Source: Hymenobacter sp. PAMC 26628 (GTDB lineage Bacteria > Bacteroidota > Bacteroidia > Cytophagales > Hymenobacteraceae). Taken from it: a stretch of DNA of 64,000 bases. Position numbers and translations under genes: made by a program. Positions within the stretch are counted from its first letter, which is position 1, and every line of letters begins with the position of its first letter. The stretch covers positions 1,116,001 to 1,180,000 of the forward strand of contig NZ_CP014304.1 of NCBI RefSeq assembly GCF_001562275.1, in the 5' to 3' direction. Positions 8,225 to 15,977 of this stretch are shown here, piece after piece. Below the pieces are notes generated by a model that saw nothing but the letters and a program-made list of their open reading frames with translations, was not told the origin of the DNA and did not search any database.

Positions 8225-11200
8225 CTACGCCACCACCTCGGCCGGCTCGTGCGCCACTACGGCTTCGTTTTCGCCCTCAGCCGCCGGCTTGGGCTCCTTG
8301 GCAATAAACGTGTAGATGGCCGGAATTACCAACAGCGTGAGGACCAGCGAGAACAGAATACCGCCCACGATAACGGTGCCCAGCGGCTTGCGGCTGGTGC
8401 TGGCCGCGCCCAGGCTCATGGCAATGGGCAGGGCCCCGAGCGCGGTGGCCAGCGACGTCATCAAAATGGGGCGCAGGCGCTGCTGGGCCGCCAGTTGCAC
8501 GGCCTCGCGCAGGGGCAGGCCCGCCGCGCGCTGGTGGTTGGCAAACTCCACGATGAGGATGCCGTTTTTAGTCACCAAGCCAATCAGCATAATCATCCCG
8601 ATTTGCGAGAAGATGTTGATGGTCTGCCCAAAAGCCCACAGGCTGAGCAGGGCCCCCGCCAGTGCCAGCGGCACCGTGAGCAGGATGATGAGCGGGTCGC
8701 GGAAGCTTTCGAACTGCGCCGCCAGCAGCAGGTAAATCAGCACCAGCGCCAGCAAAAAAGCGAACATTGTGTTGCCTGCGCTTTCGGCAAAGTCGCGCGA
8801 CGAGCCGGTGAGGGCCGTTTGGAACACGTCGGGGTCCAGGGTTTTATCGGCGATGGCCTGCATGGCGCGCACGCCGTCGCCCACGGTTTTGCCCTCGGCC
8901 AGCTGCGCCGAAATGGTGGCCGCCTTGAAGCGGTTGAAGTGGAAGAGCGTGGATGGATTGGAGTTTTCCGTTTGGTGCACCACCGCCGACAGGGGAATGC
9001 TTTCGCCCCGGCTGTTGGTGACGTAGAGGCGGCTGATGTCGTTGGGCGCGCTGCGGGCGTCGCGGTCCACCTGCCCAATCACCTGGTACTGGCGGCCATC
9101 GCGCAGGAAGTAGGCCATGCGCCGGCCCCCAAAGGCCCCCTGCACGGCGGCGGCCACGTCCTGCGTAGTGAGGCCCAGGTCCCTGATTTTCAGGCGATCA
9201 AACGTGAGCTGCACCTCAGGCTTGTTAAACTTGAGATTGGCGTCCACGTTTTGAAAGGTGGGATCTTGCTGGGCGGCGGCCAGGAACTTGGGCAGCGCCT
9301 CCCGAATGCGTTCGAGGTCGGTGGTTTGCAGCACAAACTGCACCGGCACGCTGCTCTTGGCCCCCGAGCCCACGGCAATGGTCTGCTCCTGCACCACAAA
9401 GATGCGGGCGTCGTTGAAGCGCTTGGTGTTGCGGGTGAGGTACTTGGCTATCTGCTCCTGGGTGCGCTTGCGCTGGTCGGGCGGCACCAGACCGGCGCGG
9501 ACCTGCGAGGTGTTGGCGCTACCGCCGGCGGGCGTGCGGGCAAACACGAAGTCGTTTTCGGGCACCGAATCGTTGACGAACGCCGCCACCTGGTCGCTAA
9601 TTTTCTCCATTGCCCCGAAGCTCGTGCCCTCCGGCCCGGTCAGGACCAGGCGCACGCTGCTGCGGTCTTCGAGCGGGGCCAGCTCGGTAGGCAAGCCCTT
9701 GCCAATGAAGTAGATGATGCCGGCACAGGCCGCCACTACCACCCAGGCCAAGGAGCGCACCCGCAGAAACTTGCCCACGATGCGCCCGTACCAGCTTTCC
9801 ATGCCTTGGAAAAAAGGTTCGGTGCGGTCGTAGAGCTTGCCATGGCCGCTGCCGCCGTCCTTATTTTCGCGGTGCAGCACCACGTTGAGCACCGGCGTGA
9901 TGGTGAGCGATACGAAGGCCGAAATCAGCACTGCGCCGGCCACCACCACCCCAAACTCGCGGAACAAGCGCCCGGTGAAGCCTTCGAGAAATATTACCGG
10001 CAAAAACACCACCGCCAGCGTGAGCGATGTGGCGATAACGGCAAAGAAAATCTCCTTGCTGCCCTCGCGCGCCGCGTCCCGGATGTTCATGCCCTCTTCG
10101 AGCTTGCGGAAGATGTTCTCCGTCACCACAATGCCGTCGTCCACCACCAGGCCGGTGGCCAGCACGATGCCCAGCAGCGTAAGGATGTTGATGGTGAAGC
10201 CCGCCAGGTACATGATGAAGAACGTGGCAATCAGCGAAATCGGAATGTCGATGAGCGGGCGCAGGGCCGTGAGCCAGTTGCGGAAAAAGAAGAAGATAAC
10301 CAGCACCACCAGCCCGAACGAAATGGCCAGGGTCTCTTCCACTTCCTCAATCGAGCCGCGCACAATCTTGGTGTTGTCCACAATCACCCGCATCTCGATG
10401 TCGGACTTATTCTCCTTCTGCACCTGGGCCAGGCGCTTGTTGAACTCGTCGGCAATCTCCACGTAGTTCGAGCCCGGCTGGGGGGTGATGGCCAGGCCCA
10501 CGGCGTAGGCGCCGTTCAGCTTCCAGCTCTGCTCGTACGTTTCGGGGCCCAGCACCACGCGCGCCACGTCGCCGAGGCGCACAATGCCGCTTTTGTCTTC
10601 GCGCAAAATGAGGTTACGGAACTGCTCCTCCGTCGAGAAGCGGGCCATCGTGCGGATGGTCAGCTCGGTATTGCCGCCGTAGATTTTGCCCACCGGCACC
10701 TCCACGTTTTCGGCGTTGAGGGCCTGCTGCACGTTGGTGAACGAGACCTGGTAGGCGTCCATCTTGGCCGGGTCGAGCCACAAGCGCATGGCGTAGCGCT
10801 GCTGCCCGAAGATGTTGATGGCCGACACCCCATTGATGGTCTGGAAGCGCTGCTGGAGGTTGTTCTCGGCAAAGTCGCTTAGGTCCATCAGGCTCTTGGT
10901 GCGGCTCTGCACGGCCAGGATGAGGATGTTGTCGGAGTTGGCGTCCGACTTCGACACCACCGGCGGGGCATCAATGTCCTGCGGCAGGGAGCGCACGCCC
11001 TGGCCCACCTTGTCGCGCACGTCGGAGGCAGCGGCCTCCAAATCGACGCCCAGGTTGAACTCCACCGTAATGTTGCTGGAGCCCAGCGACGAGCTGCTGT
11101 TGATGGACTTGATGCCCGGAATGCCGTTAATCTGCTTTTCCAGCGGCTCCGTTATCTGGTTCTCAATCACGTCGGCGTTGGCCCCCGTGTACGACGTGTT

Positions 11201-11341
11201 GACGCTGATAATGGGCGGGTCGATGGCCGGGTAATCGCGCAGGGCCAGAAACGAGAAGCCCACCCCGCCGAACAGCAGCAGCAGCAAATTGAAGACCGTG
11301 GCGAGCACGGGCCGCTTCAGGGATAGTTCGGAGATGTTCAT
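8225..11341 (-). CDS. RND multidrug efflux pump, HAE1/AcrB type
   Basis: 1038 residues, the normal AcrB/MexB length. It opens with ISELSLKRPVLATVFNLLL (first transmembrane helix), followed by a large porter domain and a block of helices containing VVDDGIVVTENI. The paired Asp there match the proton-relay residues of transmembrane helix 4. A second porter half and helix block complete the usual duplicated structure; the C-terminal tail is short and acidic. It probably exports amphiphilic compounds in exchange for protons; the substrate is not predictable. Confidence 0.94.
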   Translation of the reverse strand: MNISELSLKRPVLATVFNLLLLLFGGVGFSFLALRDYPAIDPPIISVNTSYTGANADVIENQITEPLEKQINGIPGIKSINSSSSLGSSNITVEFNLGVDLEAAASDVRDKVGQGVRSLPQDIDAPPVVSKSDANSDNILILAVQSRTKSLMDLSDFAENNLQQRFQTINGVSAINIFGQQRYAMRLWLDPAKMDAYQVSFTNVQQALNAENVEVPVGKIYGGNTELTIRTMARFSTEEQFRNLILREDKSGIVRLGDVARVVLGPETYEQSWKLNGAYAVGLAITPQPGSNYVEIADEFNKRLAQVQKENKSDIEMRVIVDNTKIVRGSIEEVEETLAISFGLVVLVIFFFFRNWLTALRPLIDIPISLIATFFIMYLAGFTINILTLLGIVLATGLVVDDGIVVTENIFRKLEEGMNIRDAAREGSKEIFFAVIATSLTLAVVFLPVIFLEGFTGRLFREFGVVVAGAVLISAFVSLTITPVLNVVLHRENKDGGSGHGKLYDRTEPFFQGMESWYGRIVGKFLRVRSLAWVVVAACAGIIYFIGKGLPTELAPLEDRSSVRLVLTGPEGTSFGAMEKISDQVAAFVNDSVPENDFVFARTPAGGSANTSQVRAGLVPPDQRKRTQEQIAKYLTRNTKRFNDARIFVVQEQTIAVGSGAKSSVPVQFVLQTTDLERIREALPKFLAAAQQDPTFQNVDANLKFNKPEVQLTFDRLKIRDLGLTTQDVAAAVQGAFGGRRMAYFLRDGRQYQVIGQVDRDARSAPNDISRLYVTNSRGESIPLSAVVHQTENSNPSTLFHFNRFKAATISAQLAEGKTVGDGVRAMQAIADKTLDPDVFQTALTGSSRDFAESAGNTMFAFLLALVLIYLLLAAQFESFRDPLIILLTVPLALAGALLSLWAFGQTINIFSQIGMIMLIGLVTKNGILIVEFANHQRAAGLPLREAVQLAAQQRLRPILMTSLATALGALPIAMSLGAASTSRKPLGTVIVGGILFSLVLTLLVIPAIYTFIAKEPKPAAEGENEAVVAHEPAEVVA

Positions 11342-11382
11342 AGCGGAAGGGATAATCTAGCCGGTGTGCTACGGGTTAAAAT

Positions 11383-11484
11383 CAGTGCCCGGTTTGTGCC
11401 GCCAAGCGGCGCTTGGCCTCGCCTACGTTGCCAGGGCCCCCAAGGCAGGGCCAAGCGCCGCTTGGCAGCACAAACCGAGCACTG
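11383..11484. repeat. Long inverted repeat between adaptor and pump genes
   Basis: The left arm (11383-11416) and right arm (11451-11484) are each 34 bases and pair at 32 positions. They surround a 34-base GC-rich loop containing AGGGCCCC. Each arm also contains the smaller palindrome CCAAGCGGCGCTTGG. The element fills almost the whole gap between the two genes, so the operon mRNA would carry a very stable stem-loop there. Confidence 0.9.
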
Positions 11485-11490
11485 AACTTA

Positions 11491-12555
11491 TCATTTCTGG
11501 GCCGTGGCCTTGCGCACCTTCACCGGCTTGCCGGGCTGGGTGAAGAGCACGCCGTTGGTCACCACCGAATCGCCGGCGGCCAGGCCGCTGACGACGGCGA
11601 TTTGGTCGTCTTTGCGGTCGCCGGTGCGCACATTTTGCAGCGTCGCCTTGCCGTTTTTTATCAGCACCACCTGGTCCGATTTATCGCCGGGCATGATGGC
11701 GTTGGTGGGCAGTAGCACGCTGCGGCGGGCCGCGCCGGTGCTCACGCTCACCTTGGCGAAGGCGCCGGGGCTGGCCTGCGCACCGGCCGGCAGTTGGGCC
11801 CGCACGGTGAGGTTGCGCGTGGTTTGGTTCAACTGGCTTTCCTGGGCCAGCACAGTGGCGGGGTAGCGGCGCGGTGGGTTGCCGGCCAGTTGCACCGTGA
11901 CCACGGCGCCTAAGTGCACCACGCCGCCGTTGGCCTCAGGCAGCGTGAAATCGACCTTGAGCTTGGTGTCGGCCTGGAGCGTGGCGATGATGGTAGCAGG
12001 CGTCACGTAGGCCCCGGGGCTCACCTGGCGCAGGCCCAGCACCCCGGTGAAGGGGGCCCGAATCACGGTTTTGGCCAGCATGGCCTGGGTGTAAGCAGCG
12101 TCGGCTTCGTTGCTGCGCACCTGGCTCACGGCCAAGTCGTAGTCGGCCTGGTTCACGCCTTGTATTTTCAGCAGCTTCTCCAGCCGGTCTTGCGAGAGGC
12201 GCGAGACTTGCAGCAGGGCCCTGGTTTTCTGCAACGTGGCCTGCAAATCGGCGTCGTTGATGCGGGCGATGACGCTGCCTTTGCTCACGCGCCGGCCCTC
12301 GTTCACTTGCAGAAAGGTGAGGCGGCCGCTCACCTCGGGGTGCAGCTCCACGTAGTCGTTGGCCACCACCGCGCCGTTGGCCTCGATGGAATCGGTGACG
12401 GCCGAGGGACGGGCCACCAGCACGTCGACCAGGGCGGGGCCGCTGTTCTTCTTGGCGTCTTTACCGCCTTTTTCGTCGGTTTTGGAGCTACAGGCGGCCA
12501 GCAGGGCCAGGGTTCCGCAAGCCACGAAGGGCCGAGCCGAAATCAAAAAGCGCAT
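11491..12555 (-). CDS. RND efflux periplasmic adaptor lipoprotein (HlyD/AcrA family)
   Basis: ATG at 12555 gives a lipoprotein signal with lipobox LAAC (Cys near residue 18); the frame extends upstream only to a TTG. The 354-residue protein has the membrane-fusion order: barrel-sandwich half (VELHPEVSGRLTFLQVNEGRRVSKG), helical hairpin, second sandwich half (VIRAPFTGVLGLRQVSPGAYV), then beta-barrel and membrane-proximal domains. It bridges the RND pump and the TolC-like channel and is the first gene of that operon. No regulator gene is adjacent; the nearest upstream gene points away. Confidence 0.92.
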   Translation of the reverse strand: MRFLISARPFVACGTLALLAACSSKTDEKGGKDAKKNSGPALVDVLVARPSAVTDSIEANGAVVANDYVELHPEVSGRLTFLQVNEGRRVSKGSVIARINDADLQATLQKTRALLQVSRLSQDRLEKLLKIQGVNQADYDLAVSQVRSNEADAAYTQAMLAKTVIRAPFTGVLGLRQVSPGAYVTPATIIATLQADTKLKVDFTLPEANGGVVHLGAVVTVQLAGNPPRRYPATVLAQESQLNQTTRNLTVRAQLPAGAQASPGAFAKVSVSTGAARRSVLLPTNAIMPGDKSDQVVLIKNGKATLQNVRTGDRKDDQIAVVSGLAAGDSVVTNGVLFTQPGKPVKVRKATAQK

Positions 12556-12611
12556 AAAGGAAAAGTAATGCAAGCGGTAGGCTAAGGCAGTAAGGGTGGA
12601 GGTAATGAAAA

Positions 12612-12646
12612 AATACCTATGAAGATGAACTACTTAGTAGCCAAAA
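12612..12646 (-). promoter_or_regulatory. Candidate promoter and operator of the efflux operon
   Basis: On the minus strand TTTTG lies 22 bases before TAGGTATT, a weak match to TTTG-N19/22-TAnnTTTG. The spacer contains the 11-base palindrome CTACTTAGTAG (12630-12640), where a repressor would block RNA polymerase. This is inference from position and symmetry only. Confidence 0.35.
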
Positions 12647-12768
12647 GGTGGCTGGCGGCAAGTTCCGGTAACGGGTAGTTCGCTAATTGGGTTCAGCGAA
12701 AGGTAAAGACGGGGGCCCCCCGCCAGGGTTGCACGGCGCACGTGGCGGCCGCTGCCTACTTTCAGGCC

Positions 12769-13152
12769 ATGAAAACGCCTGCCTCGCCGCCCGATGCGCC
12801 CGCTCCGGAGCGCAATTTCTTCGCCGACGTGCACGAGGTGACGCGCCTCGTGCCGCCGGGCCGCGTCACCAGCTACGGCGCCATTGCCCACTACCTGGGG
12901 GCCGCCCGCGGGGCCCGCACCGTGGGCTACGCCCTGATGGCCGCTAACCTCGACGCCGCCACCCTGCGCCGCGAAGAAGCCGTGCCCGCCCACCGCGTCG
13001 TCAACCGGCTGGGGCAGCTCACCGGGCGCGGCCACTTCCCCACGCCCACCGCCATGCAGGAGCGCCTCGAAGCCGAAGGCGTGCGCGTGGAAGACGACGC
13101 GGTGGTGGACTTCGAAAAGCTGTTCTGGAACCCGGCCACGGAGCTGGCCTAG
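12769..13152 (+). CDS. Alkyltransferase-like protein (MGMT/Atl family, no acceptor Cys)
   Basis: 127 residues from ATG 12769. The winged-helix DNA-binding part of O6-alkylguanine-DNA alkyltransferases is present (VPPGRVTSYGAIAHYLG). The reactive motif PCHRV reads PAHRV, with Ala74 replacing the acceptor Cys. This is the signature of Atl/YbaZ-type proteins, which bind alkylated guanine and hand the lesion to nucleotide excision repair rather than repairing it themselves. The gene is divergent from the efflux operon and is followed by a GC-rich hairpin. Confidence 0.85.
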   Translation: MKTPASPPDAPAPERNFFADVHEVTRLVPPGRVTSYGAIAHYLGAARGARTVGYALMAANLDAATLRREEAVPAHRVVNRLGQLTGRGHFPTPTAMQERLEAEGVRVEDDAVVDFEKLFWNPATELA

Positions 13153-13172
13153 GGCCCCAGTGCTGCTTGTTT

Positions 13173-13202
13173 AGGGCCCCGGCGGCTGGCCGCCGGGGCC
13201 CT
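13173..13202. repeat. Perfect 30-base GC palindrome
   Basis: AGGGCCCCGGCGGC pairs with GCCGCCGGGGCCCT across a 2-base centre. It lies between the Atl and AraC genes and could weaken read-through, but it has no T run. Confidence 0.75.
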
Positions 13203-13220
13203 GTCCTTACTCGCCACGCT

Positions 13221-14093
13221 ATGAAAAAAACCGCGCTGCCCGTGCTGGGCCTCGACCAGTTTCCGGCCGATTCGCACCGGGCACACTTCTACTACGTGGA
13301 GCGGCTCGAAGACCACCTCGTGCGCTACCCCATCGTGAGCACGCCGCACGCCCATAATTTCTACCTGCTACTGTACGTCACGCACGGCCGCGGCACGCAC
13401 ACCATCGACCTGGTAACCCACGACTTGCGGCCGGGCAGCCTATTTTTCCTCACGCCCGGGCAGGCCCACAGCTGGGCCCTGCCGGCCGAGGCGCGGGGCT
13501 ACATCTTCTTCTTCAGCGCCGCCTTCTACCTGCGCCAGTACCCGGCCGAGCACCTGGGGGCCTACCCGTTTTTTGACCCCGCCCGGGCCCCCGTGCTGTA
13601 CCTGCCGCCCAACGAAACCGCCATCCGGGCCCTGTTCGCCAGCATTTTGGCGGAGAAAGCGGCGCCGGCCGACAATCAATACGAGGTGGTGGGGGCCTAC
13701 CTGTACCTGGTGCTGGAGCTGGCCGCGCGCCACTACGCCGCGCAGGCCGTGCCACACCCAACGGCGCTGGCCGCGCAGCAGGTGCGCACCTTCGGCCAGC
13801 TGCTCGATGCGCACTTCCGCGCCGAGAAAACGGTGGGCTTCTACGCCGGCCGCCTGGCCCTCACGGCCAACCACCTGAACGCCCTGTGCCGGCGCGTGCT
13901 CAACAAAACGGCCAGCGCCCTGATTCACGAGCGGGTGGTGGCCGAGGCGCAGCGGCGGCTGGTGCACTCGGCGCAACCAGTGGCCGCGGTGGCCGACGCG
14001 CTGGGCTTCGACGACGCGTCGTACTTCACGCGCTACTTCAAAAAGTACGTGGGCCAAACGCCGGAGGACTTCCGGCAGCACCCGCCCGCGTAA
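13221..14093 (+). CDS. AraC-family transcriptional regulator
   Basis: 290 residues from ATG 13221. The N-terminal cupin-like ligand domain includes PHAHNFYLLLYVTHGRGTH and HDLRPGSLFFLTPGQ, the usual His-rich sensor barrel. The C-terminal ~100 residues hold two helix-turn-helix motifs; the second ends with VAAVADALGFDDASYFTRYFKKYVGQTPEDFR, the AraC signature. No obvious target operon adjoins it; the following DUF983 gene is in the same direction after a 91-base gap. Confidence 0.92.
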   Translation: MKKTALPVLGLDQFPADSHRAHFYYVERLEDHLVRYPIVSTPHAHNFYLLLYVTHGRGTHTIDLVTHDLRPGSLFFLTPGQAHSWALPAEARGYIFFFSAAFYLRQYPAEHLGAYPFFDPARAPVLYLPPNETAIRALFASILAEKAAPADNQYEVVGAYLYLVLELAARHYAAQAVPHPTALAAQQVRTFGQLLDAHFRAEKTVGFYAGRLALTANHLNALCRRVLNKTASALIHERVVAEAQRRLVHSAQPVAAVADALGFDDASYFTRYFKKYVGQTPEDFRQHPPA

Positions 14094-14184
14094 TCGTTGA
14101 TTTGTCCGGTAGGTGCCCGCAATTGGGCTGGGGGCCCCGGGGCGGGCCGCCGGACCTTTGTGGGGTACAAAAGTCCTGTCAATT

Positions 14185-14595
14185 ATGGCCCCCACTGCCT
14201 CCGATGCCGCGGCCCTGCTGGCCCTGCGCTGCCCCCGCTGCCACGAGGGCCCGCTGTTTTCGCACCCCGCCTACCGCCTCACCAAGTTTGCCGACATGCC
14301 CGCCGCCTGCCCCGTGTGCGGCCAGGCCTACGAGCCCGAGCCCGGCTTCTACTTCGGCGCCATGTTCGTGAGCTACGCCTTTTCGGTGGCCATTTTCGCC
14401 ATCACCACGGTGGCGCTCTACTTCTTGGCCGGCGACCCGGCGCTGTGGGTGTACATCGTGGGGGTGGGCGCTGCCGCTACCGCTTGCACGCCGCTGGCCC
14501 TGCGCTACTCCCGGGCCCTGATGCTGTACTGGTTCGGCGGCGTGCACTACCAACCCGGGCGGGCCCACCGGCCCGAGCCCGCCGCCCGCGCCTAA
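14185..14595 (+). CDS. DUF983 small membrane protein with zinc ribbon
   Basis: 136 residues. An N-terminal CPRC...CPVC pair about 30 residues apart forms a rubredoxin-like knuckle. The segment YEPEPGFYFGAMFVSYAF and two hydrophobic helices follow, the DUF983 pattern. Function is unknown in the family; in Bacteroidota it is common and short. The gene is monocistronic as far as visible, followed by a long GC-rich hairpin. Confidence 0.85.
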   Translation: MAPTASDAAALLALRCPRCHEGPLFSHPAYRLTKFADMPAACPVCGQAYEPEPGFYFGAMFVSYAFSVAIFAITTVALYFLAGDPALWVYIVGVGAAATACTPLALRYSRALMLYWFGGVHYQPGRAHRPEPAARA

Positions 14596-14598
14596 CGC

Positions 14599-14644
14599 CA
14601 ACGGCCGGGGCCCTAACTACCTGTGGTTAGGGCCCCGGCCGTTG
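14599..14644. terminator. Long GC hairpin, putative bidirectional terminator
   Basis: CAACGGCCGGGGCCCTAAC pairs with GTTAGGGCCCCGGCCGTTG around TACCTGTG. It lies between convergent genes but lacks a T run, so its efficiency as an intrinsic terminator is uncertain. Confidence 0.6.
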
Positions 14645-14659
14645 GGGCTGGCGGCAGCA

Positions 14660-15154
14660 TTACTTATTTTCCTGCAAAGGAGCCTGGGCGAAGTGGCAGT
14701 AACTAATCTTCCAGTCATTCTTGCTGTCTTTGCTGGCTATCATCAAGTAGGAGCCAGTATCAGTGCCTCCCTTGAACTTGTGTTTGGCCGAAGGCAATAC
14801 TTTTTGGGAGTAAAAGCCCGAGTAATAGACCATGTTGGCGTCACCGCCTTTGGCCAGCGGCATAAATTTCATATCGGCGGTGCCATCATTCGACGTAAAG
14901 GCAATAGTAGCCGCCGAGTCAATGCCGGTCATCCGCTGTTTTGGCGTGGCGCCAAGCACCACGATGTGGTCGGCCAGCATACTCCGAACTTTAACGGAGT
15001 CGTATTTCATCGCGGCCTCCATAAACCTCTCCCCAATATCGGTAGTAGCCATGGTGCTGGCAGGAGCGGTGGCGGCGGCCGGCGGCGTGGTGGCGTTGCC
15101 GGAGCAAGCGCCTAGCAGCGCAGCCAGCGCTGGAAAGAGTAGGAGGTTTTTCAT
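14660..15154 (-). CDS. Small lipoprotein with NTF2/DUF4440-like domain (copy 1)
   Basis: 164 residues with lipobox LGAC (Cys17), a Thr/Ala-rich linker, then a SnoaL/NTF2-like region: FMEAAMKYDSVKVRSMLADHIVVLG, a substrate-pocket style beta sheet, and WKISYCHFAQ at the end. The layout matches DUF4440-type proteins that bind unknown small ligands. It is clearly related to the next gene downstream of its promoter side (same lipobox position and the same GSYLMIAS/GSYMIAS motif), so the two are tandem paralogs. Function is unknown. Confidence 0.65.
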   Translation of the reverse strand: MKNLLLFPALAALLGACSGNATTPPAAATAPASTMATTDIGERFMEAAMKYDSVKVRSMLADHIVVLGATPKQRMTGIDSAATIAFTSNDGTADMKFMPLAKGGDANMVYYSGFYSQKVLPSAKHKFKGGTDTGSYLMIASKDSKNDWKISYCHFAQAPLQENK

Positions 15155-15286
15155 GGATGAAAATTGGGCGAACAGAGAAAGTGCTTGTCGTTAGGAAATT
15201 GTCATTGCTAGCAAGACTGCAAATGCCCGAAGCGAGCAGTAGCTGAGTTGCCGCGCGGCCGGTGCCCGCCCGCCGCAGGGGCCTTA

Positions 15287-15323
15287 AAAAAGCTGCTGAG
15301 GAATGGGGCCCCAGCAGCTTTTT
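15287..15323 (-). terminator. Terminator of the second NTF2-like lipoprotein gene
   Basis: AAAAAGCTGCTG (15287-15298) pairs with CAGCAGCTTTTT (15312-15323) around a 13-base loop containing GGGGCC; T runs lie on both strands. Confidence 0.8.
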
Positions 15324-15342
15324 GTAGGTAAGAAGGCAGCCG

Positions 15343-15864
15343 TTACTTGTTGGGCTTGATGGGGTCTTCGGCCAGGTGTATGTAAGCAAACTGCCAGATG
15401 GCTCCTTCCTTGCGGCTTGCTATCATATAGGAGCCGCGTCCGGTGGCGCCTTTCGGAAGGTTGGCCATCGGCTTAATATCGTAGGTATAATAACCGGTAC
15501 CGTAACCCATCGTAGCGTCGCTGTTCATTTGCAGGGGAGTGGGTTTTAAATTGCTGGTGTTGCTGAACGACCGCTTCAGCCAGTACGTGGTTACCGAATC
15601 CCGGCCGCTCATCACTGGCTCCCCGTTGACGAGGAAACGCACATTTTTCGACATGCAGGCCGTGGCTTTGGCCATGTCCTGCTGCTGCATAGCTTCGCTC
15701 CACAGTTGCGCTAAAGCGGCTATAGTGGTCGGGCCGGCCGCGGCGGGGCGGGCAGCGGTGGGGCCCTTAGTAGGCTTCGGCGCTTTGATTGGTGGAGTGC
15801 CCGCGCTGCTAAAGCAAGTGCCTAACAGCACGGCCAGGCCGGGGAGAAGTAAGTGACTTTTCAT
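15343..15864 (-). CDS. Small lipoprotein with NTF2/DUF4440-like domain (copy 2)
   Basis: 173 residues with lipobox LGTC (Cys17) and a Pro/Ala/Lys-rich linker. An NTF2-like domain follows: LWSEAMQQQDMAKATACMSKNVRFLVNGEPVMSG, then GRGSYMIAS and a terminal FAYIHLAEDP. It shares its layout with the neighbouring copy but differs widely in sequence, so the duplication is old. A terminator separates the two, so they are probably expressed independently. The upstream 110 bases are AT-rich. Confidence 0.65.
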   Translation of the reverse strand: MKSHLLLPGLAVLLGTCFSSAGTPPIKAPKPTKGPTAARPAAAGPTTIAALAQLWSEAMQQQDMAKATACMSKNVRFLVNGEPVMSGRDSVTTYWLKRSFSNTSNLKPTPLQMNSDATMGYGTGYYTYDIKPMANLPKGATGRGSYMIASRKEGAIWQFAYIHLAEDPIKPNK

Positions 15865-15977
15865 AAGAGTGAGAGAAATTCAGGTGCGTGACAAATATAT
15901 ATAAAAATAGTGCACTTGATCCGTATAAATTAGCAGTAACTAATTGAAAACGAGTAAAAATACCTGGTTATGCCGTG

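Noticed and set aside
8249..10882. 877-codon open frame on the plus strand opposite the RND pump gene
   Set aside because: Its translation is His/Gln/Arg-rich without domains and is the complement of a well-supported RND gene; high GC makes such shadow frames common.
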